Shown here: positions 25,591 through 37,528 of the stretch, one piece after another
Position numbering within the stretch: position 1 is the first letter of the stretch
How the letters are laid out: every line of letters starts with the position of its first letter
NCBI GenBank assembly: GCA_905182995.1
Contig: CAJJDP010000056.1
Coordinates: 20,919 to 84,918, forward strand
From: Paramecium octaurelia
Taxonomy: Eukaryota; Ciliophora; Oligohymenophorea; Peniculida; Parameciidae
Reading direction: 5' to 3'
Length of the DNA: 64,000 bases
The notes under the pieces: generated by a model
Database searches by the model: none
Told to the model about the DNA's origin: nothing
The model's input: the letters and a program-made list of their open reading frames with translations, nothing else
Made by a program: the position numbers and the translations under genes

Positions 25591-26961
25591 TAACATGGTA
25601 GTCTAATTACAATTGCATAATTTAATTTAAAATTATTAAAAGAATTATCTAAAAATATTTTTCTTATTATCATTTTAATTAATCAGTTTTAGTAATTGTA
25701 TCTATCTCATCAATATTTACTTATTTTATGTTTAAAATAATATGGAAATTAATTCTTATATTCTTAAGCTCTGTTAACTTAAATGATTAATTCCTTCTTT
25801 ATTTTTAGAAGATCATCATTGAATTATTGTAAATGAGTGGTTTATAGAATATTTATAAGAAAATTTCAATTATTTTGCTTGTTCTTTTACTCAAAATAAC
25901 CAATTATTCTTTGTAAGCTCGTAATGTTGTAGTTTGACCAAACAGTAGGAAAAAGTTTCATTAAGCCTATCCAATTTTTTCCAATCATGGCGATAAATCT
26001 ACTTTGTGTTATTATTTGTACGAATGGAATTTAGTTATTTTGCTAAAAATGAATTTTTAGTTGCTATAGACAAACCGGAGTTGAAGATCCAATTAATGAT
26101 GATATCAGAAGGCTTTATACTAGGTTGAAATCTCTAGCTATGCCATAACTAAAGGTCTTGGTTGCTAATATTTTTAATCCTATTTTAAAGATTTTTGTTT
26201 TTCAAAATTAACTTAAAACTTAAGTCAATATAATAATTTAATTTATAAGCATTTATTTCATATAACTGATTAAACATGAAATTGCGTTAATTTTTAGTTT
26301 TTTTAAGTATTTACATAACCATTTAAGTCCAAATGCCTAAATTACATCTTTGTTTTATGATTTATCAAATTTACATTTTAGTTTTGTTTTTTAAACTATT
26401 ATAAAGTACACGTTAAATTTTATAAATTATTATTATTATGATTATTTCAATAAATTAACTATTCATAGGGTTAGCTAAATTTTTGAAATTGCTATTTTGA
26501 TTATTGAAAGGATTGGTGTTATTCAATTTTATAATCAAAGGCTAAAATGCTTATGGTTGCCAATTTTCAGGCTACAGAATTGGTTCTAAGTTATCATTTT
26601 GAAGAGTTGCTAATAGGGTTATTGGTACAAATAAACTGAACTCAAACTACAACACATGCAACATTTCAATAATTAAAATTTCAACCTTCAAAATTTAGGA
26701 TTATTTTAACATCTTATGATGAATACACTAAATTTCATGTTGTTGAAGGTGTGAGAAGAAATCCTGGCGTTTTAGTATTAACCACTTCTAAAGAACACAC
26801 AATTTAACCATTCAAAGGATAATCTTGGACAAATTAAGCACCTGAATTAGATTTGAAAGTTAGTCTATTCACTATATTAACATCGATATTTTGTATCTTC
26901 AAATTACAATCTAAATTATCAATATCATATGCTATTGAAACAAATAATTTATAAATTGTTC
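25570..26961. repeat. 1,392-bp repeat, copy 1
   Basis: Begins ATTTAGATATTGAATTAATGA, inside the last codons of the lectin-like gene, and recurs exactly after the N at 26,962. Includes the 3' portion of a decayed arrestin copy on the minus strand. Confidence 0.9.
26440..26961 (-). pseudogene. Duplicate 3' part of decayed arrestin copy
   Basis: Minus-strand reading gives EPILQPENWQPQAFQPLII and, nearer the end, NLANPMNS, matching the C-terminus of the intact arrestin gene (IQPLIQPENWNPQEFQPIII, ANPMKN). It is the same sequence as the 3' part of the copy at 27,830-28,575 and exists twice only because of the repeat around the N. Confidence 0.7.
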
Positions 26962-26962
26962 N
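26962..26962. other. Assembly gap (single N)
   Basis: Single N; the bases after it repeat sequence from 25,570 onward exactly. Confidence 0.9.
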
Positions 26963-28354
26963 ATTTAGATATTGAATTAATGATAACATGGTAGTCTAAT
27001 TACAATTGCATAATTTAATTTAAAATTATTAAAAGAATTATCTAAAAATATTTTTCTTATTATCATTTTAATTAATCAGTTTTAGTAATTGTATCTATCT
27101 CATCAATATTTACTTATTTTATGTTTAAAATAATATGGAAATTAATTCTTATATTCTTAAGCTCTGTTAACTTAAATGATTAATTCCTTCTTTATTTTTA
27201 GAAGATCATCATTGAATTATTGTAAATGAGTGGTTTATAGAATATTTATAAGAAAATTTCAATTATTTTGCTTGTTCTTTTACTCAAAATAACCAATTAT
27301 TCTTTGTAAGCTCGTAATGTTGTAGTTTGACCAAACAGTAGGAAAAAGTTTCATTAAGCCTATCCAATTTTTTCCAATCATGGCGATAAATCTACTTTGT
27401 GTTATTATTTGTACGAATGGAATTTAGTTATTTTGCTAAAAATGAATTTTTAGTTGCTATAGACAAACCGGAGTTGAAGATCCAATTAATGATGATATCA
27501 GAAGGCTTTATACTAGGTTGAAATCTCTAGCTATGCCATAACTAAAGGTCTTGGTTGCTAATATTTTTAATCCTATTTTAAAGATTTTTGTTTTTCAAAA
27601 TTAACTTAAAACTTAAGTCAATATAATAATTTAATTTATAAGCATTTATTTCATATAACTGATTAAACATGAAATTGCGTTAATTTTTAGTTTTTTTAAG
27701 TATTTACATAACCATTTAAGTCCAAATGCCTAAATTACATCTTTGTTTTATGATTTATCAAATTTACATTTTAGTTTTGTTTTTTAAACTATTATAAAGT
27801 ACACGTTAAATTTTATAAATTATTATTATTATGATTATTTCAATAAATTAACTATTCATAGGGTTAGCTAAATTTTTGAAATTGCTATTTTGATTATTGA
27901 AAGGATTGGTGTTATTCAATTTTATAATCAAAGGCTAAAATGCTTATGGTTGCCAATTTTCAGGCTACAGAATTGGTTCTAAGTTATCATTTTGAAGAGT
28001 TGCTAATAGGGTTATTGGTACAAATAAACTGAACTCAAACTACAACACATGCAACATTTCAATAATTAAAATTTCAACCTTCAAAATTTAGGATTATTTT
28101 AACATCTTATGATGAATACACTAAATTTCATGTTGTTGAAGGTGTGAGAAGAAATCCTGGCGTTTTAGTATTAACCACTTCTAAAGAACACACAATTTAA
28201 CCATTCAAAGGATAATCTTGGACAAATTAAGCACCTGAATTAGATTTGAAAGTTAGTCTATTCACTATATTAACATCGATATTTTGTATCTTCAAATTAC
28301 AATCTAAATTATCAATATCATATGCTATTGAAACAAATAATTTATAAATTGTTC
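26963..28354. repeat. 1,392-bp repeat, copy 2
   Basis: Appears identical to 25,570-26,961. Unique sequence resumes at 28,355 and continues the arrestin-like pseudogene in the 5' direction, which shows that this copy has the natural context. Confidence 0.9.
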
Positions 28355-28575
28355 TCTACTTAGCAGATTTTGTTGAAGACAAAATATAATGTCACTTTTA
28401 CTCCTTGTAATATACAGCACCATGTCGTTTGAGCAGCATTCTCTTATTTTGAAGAAACTTATAAAATTTCTTTAATTGGTTCTCAAATGATAATTTCTTA
28501 TTTATGCTTAAAATTATTAATTGATTTAGAAGCTGATATTATTCGCAGAGAATTCGAAATTGCACTCTTATAAAA
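27830..28575 (-). pseudogene. Decayed arrestin-domain paralogue
   Basis: Collinear with residues from about 125 to the end of the intact arrestin at 17,491-18,652. Matching blocks: SASKSINNFKHKQ against STSKSINDIQNKQ; EPIKEI in both; AYDIDNLDCNLKIQNIDVNI against FDYDIDNTNCQLDLEKVDSV; PENWQPQAFQP against PENWNPQEFQP. An in-frame TGA at 28,483-28,485 stands where the intact gene has an Arg codon before EPIKEI, and further frame breaks follow. The N-terminal arrestin half (GCEFGG block, pre-strand) is not found upstream, so the copy is 5'-truncated. Confidence 0.75.
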
Positions 28576-30044
28576 AGAACGCAATGCATTACAAAAAGGA
28601 AAATAAAAAAGGATAAATAACATCAATAGCTGAAGAAAATAATTACATTAAAAATTTAATAAAAGGAGGGAAATCAAACTTAGACAAGTATTGTTATTTT
28701 AGAATAATGGCTATAAAGATTAAGAGATTATTTCTGAATCTACTTGAAAATTTATTGGCAATTCCGTTTTAAAGAAATATCGGCTAACATTTTCAAATCA
28801 TTAAATATGATTATGGAGAAAAAATGTATGTAGGAAGAATTTTATTAATACTTTGATGGAAAGGCTGATTGGTTTACTAAAAAATAGGATTCATTCCTTT
28901 TAATTTTTATTCCAATATCATAAAAATAGCAAATAATGTATTCATGTATAAAGTGATAATATAGAACTGAAAACTAAAATTGATTTAAAGTTAATTTACA
29001 TTGATCTTTCTGTAAATTTCATTTTGATTTATCTAATACATTAATAAGTAAATAACCAAATTTAGAAGTTAAATAAATAAAATATTATACTTCCTCTTTC
29101 ACATCTTTTAGAGCTTTAGATCATTGATAGATAAATCAAATTTGCTCTTTAAATCAATTTGAGCTCATTGATATATTTCCAACAATTATTAATTTGTTTT
29201 ATAATTGGTCGATAAATTTTGAAGAATTCTTAAAGAGTTGTTTTATTTCTTAAATATCCTCGATCTTAACTTCAAGTTGAGATGGTAAAGCTCTTAAGAA
29301 TTACCTTATTAAATATTATTTTTATCACCATTTCATCAACTCTCTTTACTTACTCTTTCCAGATATCAAACCTTTTGTTGAGTTTTTTATTATAAAATCA
29401 ATATCAATAAAAGGCATATTGTGATTATTGTTTTCAATATATTTTATTAATCCTTCGAATTTCACTGATATCAATTATACTTTTTAACAAATATTTATTT
29501 AATTGAATTCAAGTCAGAGATAAGAGAAGAACAGCTATAATATCCAATCATCCAAATCTATTGTTTCACATACCTCTAACTGCTCAATTTCTTAACTAAG
29601 CGTGATTTTCTAAATATGCAAAACAATTACGAAGGATTGGAATAAAATTCTAGATTAAATTATACTTTGATATTCCATAAAATTGTCCATTATTACAAAC
29701 TAAATTGTTTTTAAAACAATAATTTATGCATAGCGAAGAGAATTGAGATAAATATTAGGAAGAGTCTTATATTATAATTAAAAACATTAGCATTCATTTA
29801 TCTTTCTTACGATATGCTTTCAGTTATTTTAGAAGTCTTTAAAGCCATATAATCTACATGATTATTCACATGTATGGAATAACATATAGTAAAATATTTA
29901 TAATTTATAATATAAATTTTATAATCCAAACCCATAAATTATTTTCTAGAAATCTTAAATCTTATAAACCATAATTTGTTTGTATAATTGGATCATAAAT
30001 GTGATCCAAAAAGACCTATAAAGGAAAAAAATTGATACCGAACA
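28576..30044. other. No supported gene; coding-like scraps
   Basis: Minus-strand pieces such as ALPSQLEVKIEDIQEIKQLF (near 29,250) suggest a former coiled-coil protein, and IEQLEVCETIDLDDWILQ occurs near 29,540, but TGA codons separate them and no intron set joins them cleanly. No repeat or RNA gene recognised. Confidence 0.3.
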
Positions 30045-30140
30045 ATATCAAAACCCAAAAAAGGCCCCAAAAAAAATACCAAAAACAAAAAGGGCTGAAA
30101 AAAAATAAAAAACAAATAAAACCCCCAAAAAAATTTTTTC
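30045..30140. repeat. A/C-rich low-complexity tract
   Basis: About 95 bases made almost only of A and C with short G pairs (runs such as CCCAAAAAAGGCCCC and AAAACCCCCAAAAAAA). It is unlike any other part of the window. It is not a regular CCCCAA or CCCAAA telomere array. It lies just before the change from damaged sequence to dense genes. Confidence 0.6.
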
Positions 30141-30953
30141 TTTATACTTCCTATTATTTCAGTTCAAGATTAACCAATTTAAGCAATTTTTGTAATAGAT
30201 TTTACTATTCTTTAGAGTTTTAAAAAATACCCAGTTTAATATTTTATAATTAACTGTTACATCCCTTTTAAATTTAAAATTACAAGTAAAAGTTAAACAA
30301 AACAATTAGAATCTGCCTATTTTAGTAATGCAATTATAAAATATTCTAAATATATAAGAAATATTTCTTTCCATTAAATCTAGGATTACTAATATGATTT
30401 AGGGAAAGGGAACTTGCATTGTTAGATATATTTAAAATAAGCTGTTTGGAGAGATATTGTGCCTCGATTTCTGGATTTGAGTTTGAATAATCAAATTTCC
30501 ATGATAATCATAAGGATAAACAATAATTGAATATTTTTTAAGAGTCTAATGAACAATATAAAAAAAATTATGAAAAAACTCTAAAAAGGAAAATTTTGTA
30601 TATATAATGATTATGTTTAGGTGAATCTTTTCGAAGAAGAGGCATCTTGTTTGATAAATATAAATGATTTCAGTTTTTTTAATGAAAGTGGTTCTGAGTA
30701 ATCTAAACTAGTAAATATTGTTACTATAAGAATAAATCCATAAGGAAAATTGAACCTTAAGTAATTATATGTATGTCTATAATTCATACCTTCCTTATTC
30801 TTCAAAGTCTTCAAAGTTAATTCATGTCTGTGTTTATCTCCAAAAATGTTTTTTCATAATCGGTATAGAAATTTTTAAATTAAAGTTTTTAATTATTGAA
30901 TCTAGTACTCTCTTATTGATTTGCTCAATATTAAAATTATTATCAATAAATTT
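30141..30953. other. Intergenic, nothing recognised
   Basis: A+T-rich; small open frames on both strands (30,617-30,814 minus; 30,769-30,957 plus) have no recognisable content. Presumed upstream region of the MORN gene. Confidence 0.4.
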
Positions 30954-32033
30954 ATGAGACAGTAATTATTCACAAATCCACAGCCATAAAAATAATATAT
31001 AATTCCATAGCAATTACATACTTTTTACTAAACACCATATTAATCCAATACGTATAGATCCCCATAACCTGCATTTGTAATTTATAGAAAACCACAACCT
31101 CAATAATACTAATATTAATATTAATCATATTTTCAAGTGAAATAGCCTTAATCAATCTAAACTATCCAATCTTAACAAATTTACTAACCTAGTCCAGTTA
31201 GATAATAACGAAATTCTATTCATTAATAGCAAATCCAAACTGGTAATTCTATCAACCCTTAAAATCCTAATAATTAAAGGTAAATCTATCCAAGTAATTC
31301 GCAATTATAGTAAGCATTGCCATAACTTGGTCCTAGATATTCAGTACGAAAGCCTCAAACTTATATAATTCCTAATCAAACTGCTCAATAAATTTTTCCG
31401 TAACAAAGCTATCAATAACAAGAACAACAACAGAAACCATAATAACCACTCTAAATTAAGTCTGTTTCTCCAGTTATTACTTAATAAGAAGATGAGTTAG
31501 AGAAGAGATTCTAAGATGCCATTGATAGAACAAAAGATTTGGTTCATAAATATAACCCTGCAGAATAAAATACTTAACAATAATAGTAACAATTAGTAGA
31601 ATTAGCATTACAATATGAAGATGGATTTATTTACAGAGGATAAGGATATGAACCTGCCATCAGAGAAGGTTTTGGAGTACTCACTGATCAATATGAGAAT
31701 GAAGTGTATAGTGGATATTGGAAAGATAATTAATACCATGGCCAAGGGAAACTTATTAATTTTTAAGTAGAACAAATATAAGGACCTTATGATTTTAGAG
31801 ATCTTGGAAATATAGAAAATGGATGGCTGAGTTATGAAGGTACTATTTTTTTAATTAATTTAGGTGAATTTTATGAAGGTAAAATGCACGGAAAAGGAGT
31901 GCTACTTTTAACAAATGGAGAATAGTTTGAAGGGGAATTTAATGATGGCATGATAAATGGTTAAGGAATCTATTCCACTAGCAACATGAATGATATTAGA
32001 GGGATTTGGAACGATGGAATATTAGTTGAATGA
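30954..32033 (+). CDS. MORN-repeat protein with Q/P-rich N-terminus, 351 aa
   Basis: Residues 1 to about 200 are strongly Gln-, Pro- and Tyr-rich (MRQQLFTNPQPQKQY onward) and predicted disordered. From about residue 220 a MORN series begins: EDGFIYRGQGYEPAIREGFG, then YSGYWKDNQYHGQGKL, GEFYEGKMHGKGVLL and GEQFEGEFNDGMINGQGIY. MORN repeats form elongated beta sheets that bind membranes or cytoskeletal partners, and are common in ciliate cortex proteins. One 24-nt intron (31,840-31,863) splits a Gly codon and keeps frame. TGA at 32,031-32,033. The ATG at 30,954 is the first in an otherwise open frame. The repeat family is secure; the role is unknown. Confidence 0.87.
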
Positions 32034-32333
32034 TTCTTAATGTTTATTTATAAATCAATTTGAAGATATTTTAGAACATCCTCATCTCTACGTTACCAAA
32101 TAACATTATTTGATAATAATTATAATTGGTAACAAGTAGCAAGCCAGTTCAATAAATTGGAGATTTAACTGAATTTTCCATCTTGATAGTTTTCTGAAAA
32201 TACATTGAATAATTGATTATTTGAAACCTTTTAAAAATTATAGCTATCACTGTTTAAGAATTTTGTCCTTATTTCTTTAAAATTTATAAATTTTTAAAAC
32301 TATCATAATTAATTATAAAATCAATTTAAGAAT
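32034..32333. other. Convergent intergenic gap
   Basis: 300 bp between the 3' ends of the MORN gene and the membrane-family gene; A+T-rich, no terminator-like or other element recognised. Confidence 0.4.
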
Positions 32334-33950
32334 TCAAAGATCAATATAATTATTCTCAAAATATATATCTGATTTTTAGATATCATTATCAATAGCTATT
32401 GGTTCATCAATTGTAAAAAGCTAAAAGTCCTCATCATTTAAGAGATGAAATTCATCCTTTAATTTTAAGAATATGCTTTTTGAATTATCCTTATTGATGG
32501 TCTCTTGCCGAACCATAGAACTTTGGTTGTTATTCTATTCATTTTGATTAACATTTGAAATGTCATGTATTTAAATATGATCATTGGATTAATTTCTTGA
32601 TATCTCCTATAAATTTAATTACTCTTAAATTATTTCTGGTGATTGAAAACTGCTTACTTTGGAAAATTATTTGAGTTTGATTCCAACTTTATGAGCTAAT
32701 TTGATTTTATCAGAAGGATATGTTGATTATAGTAAAAATTATAATTTAGCCAAGGTGTACAAAATATTTGTGATGCTAAGCTTTTTTGCAGCAATTCGTT
32801 AAATTTTATTATAAAATAAAATGTATTCATCTTTATCAATAATAATATTATTGTATTTAACTTCAACAACTTTGCCATACCAATTTTGAGTTTATTAGAT
32901 ATTACAAAATTCAGGATAATACATTTGAATAACCTTTGAGATGGATTCCTTCTCTAATTAATGCTCATTCAAAAAGATGAACAAATATGACAAAACTAAA
33001 ATGATCGAAACGATAGATCCTATGTCAGCCAGAACTTCAGATATCTTAGGATATTCAATATACTATTCTTATATTACTTCACTTAAACTATAGGCCATAA
33101 CTAAGTAGGTTGCCCTTCCAAACACATTGTAAAAGCTATCAGTGCTAGTTGTTTAAGATATTATAATAACATCCATAGGAAACTCTTTGTTAGAATTAGA
33201 AGGAAATAAAAATCCATCGTCGACTTACGTTTTAGACAATCTAATTTAATTTTAGAAATACAATGATGAATTACTAGTAAGAATTCCTAAGAATTGTTTT
33301 GTTACATTTTAAATACTTTTTTACTTTGAGTTATATTCTTTCACATAATGATTTAATATTATGGCATGACTTTTTTAATTCATATAAGTGCTAACCATAG
33401 ATTAATTTGCACATTTCTATCCATTCAATAAATATTTTTCCATACATGTTCCAAAGGATAATAAATACTCAATTTATGGATCTTCATTCGAATAGTTCAT
33501 GTTTAAGTTTAGTTCTATGTTTTTCAAAATAACTTCATAAATATCATTGCCATCTGATTACAATCTATATTCACAAGGATATGAGTCTACAAGTTGTTAA
33601 TTCTCAAATTTAGAAAGAACAGGCTGCAATATGATGTTTCCTGGATCAAATGGGTCGATTTAGTCAACTTTGTTATTTTTTCTAATGTAAAAAGTGGACA
33701 ACATTTCATCAATGTTATAGTATTTTTTCTCATAGGAAGTTTAGATATAAGTAATTTTTGGTAATAATTGGTTTGATTGCCATTAGATAATTTGATACAA
33801 AAAGTAAGCTAGGCTTGATCCATATAAAATAAAAGTAGCAATCCCTCCTAGAACTGATTTATATTCAGGGTGGATGTCTATAATTGGTGGTCTATATATA
33901 GCTCCAAATCTGTCAATTTTTTACAACCCTTTGACAAATTGATCAATCAT
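32334..33950 (-). CDS. Two-membrane-segment ciliate family protein, copy 1, 538 aa
   Basis: Not a family I can name. Single open frame, no intron. Order: MIDQFVKGLQKIDRFGAIYRP at the N-terminus; a Gly-Gly then the first hydrophobic segment (ATFILYGSSLAYFLYQII, about 45-65); a long non-membrane region starting with VDQIDPFDPGNIIL; then IEYPKISEVLADIGSI leading into the second hydrophobic segment (about 335-355); VIQMYYPEF; an Asn/Gln-rich tail; and a C-terminal box LLNDEDFQLF. The same order recurs in the tandem pair at 53,243-56,859. The layout (short inside end, membrane, large outside domain, membrane, inside tail) resembles ENaC/P2X-type proteins in shape only. Divergent from the channel-like gene at 34,461. 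Confidence 0.85.
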
Positions 33951-34460
33951 TAATAGTTAATGCAATTATAATGAAATCAAAAAATATATATAAATGTTTG
34001 AATAAAGATAATTATATTAGAATTATTAATAAGGTTATTGTTCATATTCATTTAAGTGCAATTATTATTCTTAAGTGTAATAAGGCCAATAAAAGTTGGG
34101 AATCTGATTTAGTAAAATTAAGAATCTATAATAATTAATACAGATAGATTGACAATACAGTTGTTACAGATTCTGCTAACATATTCAAAATTTTTTTAAT
34201 AAATATCTATTTCAATTATTCTTAACAATCATTAAACTTAGTTAAATGATACATCTGATTTGTGAGAAGCTTGTGATCTAGAAACAAAAGAACGAACTAT
34301 TTTCAGTTTCAAAATAACTAATACAATTCTATAATCCCTCTGTTGTTCACCTTTACTGAAAAAGAAAAGGTTTGATCCTAATTTCTCTCAAAATTATAAA
34401 CCATTTTTTCGCTTTAATCTTAATTCGTTTATAGTTTAAGATTAATAGGTATTCTAAAGT
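33951..34460. other. Divergent intergenic region, about 510 bp
   Basis: Presumed two-way promoter region between divergent genes. A+T-rich with no defined element recognised. Confidence 0.4.
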
Positions 34461-37245
34461 ATGCTGGATACTGTGTTTGATCACATTCTTGGAAGTTTTA
34501 GAGTGTATTGTGTGTCTAATATAATTAATAATATTAAATCAGTAGAAGTTTAAAATATGAATTAAATTAAGATTGATGAGGAGAGTTCATTAACATTTGA
34601 TCCGTTTCGCATACCAGCCGGCATTGATTTGGCCAAAATTCATTAGGTAAGCTCAATTAATAATTAGAAAGCATCCATGTGTGGAGAGAATGAGGAAAAA
34701 TCAGATCATTGCCCGTGCTGTGGATAACATGTATAATAGAAGGAAATATCATTATGTTAAAATAGATTGGATTTGGCATTTTTGGGTTAAGGAATCCCTT
34801 TATTTTTTGAAATGACCCAGTAATTGACATTATTGGCGTGTGTTTTATTTACAATTCTTGGGATACCATCTCTAATTACTAATATGTAAAATCATGACTG
34901 TATTGCGGAAGACAATGAGTTTTATCAAGTTTCATTAAATGGACTTTGTAATGAAAATTGTCCATAAAATTCAACTGATTTTTTATCGATCACAAAATTG
35001 ACTCACTCAAATGATTGCGAGACCATTTGTGCTAAAATTATAGATATTTGTCTTGAAACATCAGTTATATAGATGTCATTTGCAAACAAACAGTTCGATG
35101 AGACATCTAAATTTGTATAATCTATATTAGTTTTGTGCAGTATTTTAGTTTTTAAGATTGCAATGATTAGAATCAGGATATCTCAAAGAAACACTGCAAG
35201 AATTTGTGATTAAGAATTTGTTTCTCCTTCTGATTTCACAGCTATGTTGACGAACTTACCAAGAAATGAATACAATGAAGCGGAATTAAAGGACGCATTG
35301 CTAGATTTTTGTTATTAGTTTGATGACAAAGGGCGATACGAAATCATTAAAATAATAATAGCATATGATATTACTTCATTTGTTTAATGCAGTAGGGAAA
35401 AGATGTGTTTGGAAAAAAAAATAGAAAAAATAGAAAATCATTATAAATCCTATCATCGATATCCACGTTCTTTGAAAAACAATTATCTAAGTAGTTTGAA
35501 GCAAAGGATAATTTTCCTTGGTGAAAAATTATCACGAATTGAGAGTGAAGTTGAAAAATAATAATATGCACATTAAACTTAAGTTGCATTTGTGACTTTC
35601 TAAACCAAAGAATGTAAATTCATATTCTATTTTAGAATTGCAATCAGTTTTGGATTAAACTAAACTATCGTACTGGGAAGGAGTGTGGATTCGATTCAAA
35701 TATTACTTCATCAATCAACAAGATCGCAGAGGCTTCTATTTTAAAAATAGAATTATCATATTTTGCAGAGCTCCTGAACCAAACGATGTCTTTTGGGAAA
35801 ATTGTGGGTTCAATTTCCAGTATCAATTACAAAAAAGAATATTAAATTTCTTTATCACGATATTCATTTTAGCAACTTCCTTCACCATTCTATTAGGCTT
35901 AAATATCTTATAAAGCCAAAATCTCTCATCAATTGATGATGCTATAATGATATTTGTAACTCTGGTTATTTCATTAATAATCACAATTATAAATTAGATC
36001 ATTTATCACGTTATTAAATTGCTAGGATAATCGGAAAAGCATTTCACAAAAACTCACCACGATGTTTCAGTTGCAACTAAATTGGCAATTGTTTAATTTT
36101 TTAATTCAGGGATCTTCACCAAAGTTATTAATATTTTGGTCTATAATTTTCAAAACGAAAAACCTGACGCTCATGCAGCAACTTATGCTTACTCCAGATA
36201 AGGAGGAGTAATTTCAGATGCATTCTTTTTATTAATTGTGAATTCTTTCCTAGTTCCTATTTTTGCATATTTGGATCCACTTTACTTCTATAAGTTATAT
36301 CAGTAATACTTCTTCAAAGTCGATAATACCTTCAATTAGATAGAAGCTAATAGAATATTTGAAGGACCTTCTGTACTTTTGTATGAACATTATTCTTATG
36401 TTTGCTTATCTCTTTGGATCTCCTTACTCTTTGCTCCTTTATTACCGATATCCTTACTATTTTGCAGTTCTGGATTGCTTTTGTACTATTGGATATAGAA
36501 GTATCTATTGCTAAGAAGAAATTGCAAACCTCCTTTTTAAAGTTTTCATCTAAATCGAGAAATGATGAACTTATTTGAATTAAGTCCTATTATTTTGGCA
36601 GTTGGTTAAATATGGACAGATTACATTTTTAGTTCAAGTTCAATTATATTGACAATTAATTTTATCAGTTTGGGGTTCTCCTGTCTAGAATTAATCACTC
36701 CAGCTACTAGAATCAGTAAATTATTTGATAGAAAGGATAATCTATATACTGAGAAGGATAGATACCAGGATGTCTATTTAAAACTGCCAACAGATTATGA
36801 TAGAACCAATCCATTGACTTAATAAACTGCAATCTTGGAATTCATTAAAGCAAAAACTTTAATAGATAGTAATTACAAATAGCCTTAAGTTATGGACACA
36901 AAAACAGCATTATATAAATATATTCAAACGGGAGGAGTTCAGTTTATGAAAAATACAGTTGCATTAAAGCTTAAAATTTCCATGATGAGAAAAATCAAAC
37001 TAATAAGAAAAGCTCGCCAGTTAGGTGCTATGGCTTTACAGTAATGTGATGAGGAGATTTCTTAAGATTAACAAGAACCTATCTATACGTAAGCACCAGA
37101 ATACATAATCGTTAATAAAAATATAAATTTTAGGTAGAATTCACTAATTAATTCTACCCATGATGAAAATAATAATAATAAATTTTAAGATGCTCATATA
37201 TACAATTTCTCTAAAATTCTTAATCCCAATAAATTTGAAAATTGA
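34461..37245 (+). CDS. OSCA/TMEM63-like (DUF221/CSC1) membrane protein, about 920 aa
   Basis: Family members are hyperosmolality- or stretch-gated cation channels of plasma or internal membranes. Diagnostic here is FCRAPEPNDVFWENCGF directly before a membrane helix, the signature at the start of the conserved channel core. Around ten hydrophobic segments: LTLLACVLFTILGIPSLI, then one near 245, then many from about 430 to 730 (ILNFFITIFILATSFTILLG; GGVISDAFFLLIVNSFLVPI; LLPISLLFCSSGLLLYYWI). A cysteine-rich segment lies between the first two, and a cytosolic loop joins 270-400. The C-tail is charged and Gln-rich. One 22-nt intron (35,614-35,635) restores frame; TGA at 37,243-37,245. A second in-frame ATG at 34,557 is an equally good start. 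Channel function is inferred from the family. Confidence 0.85.
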
Positions 37246-37528
37246 GAATGTTTTTTCTACTTTTTTGATAACTTGTTTATGTGTATTGGTTATTTTTGAA
37301 GAAATTATCATTTATATTGTCATTTAAACATAAGAGATATAAGAGTTTCTTTTCGCTCTCTATTCCAACATCGATGATTATGTTTGAATTTTTTCATTAA
37401 TCTATGCGGTTCGATTGTCAAACAATTGATTTAGATATTCGTATGTAGCAAAGCAATTTTCATTTGATGGACTTAAAAGAGAGTCAAAGTTAATATTCCA
37501 AAAATCACAATTAATTCATAAATTATTA
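37246..37528. other. Short intergenic region
   Basis: 283 bp between two plus-strand genes. No gene seen; presumed promoter of the ankyrin gene. Confidence 0.4.

Noticed and set aside
30045-30140. Telomere array
   Set aside because: Ciliate telomere repeats are regular CCCCAA/CCCAAA units; this tract has irregular runs and G pairs, so only telomere-like composition is claimed.
30032-30223. 63-codon Lys/Pro-rich open frame
   Set aside because: It is only the A/C-rich low-complexity tract read as codons.
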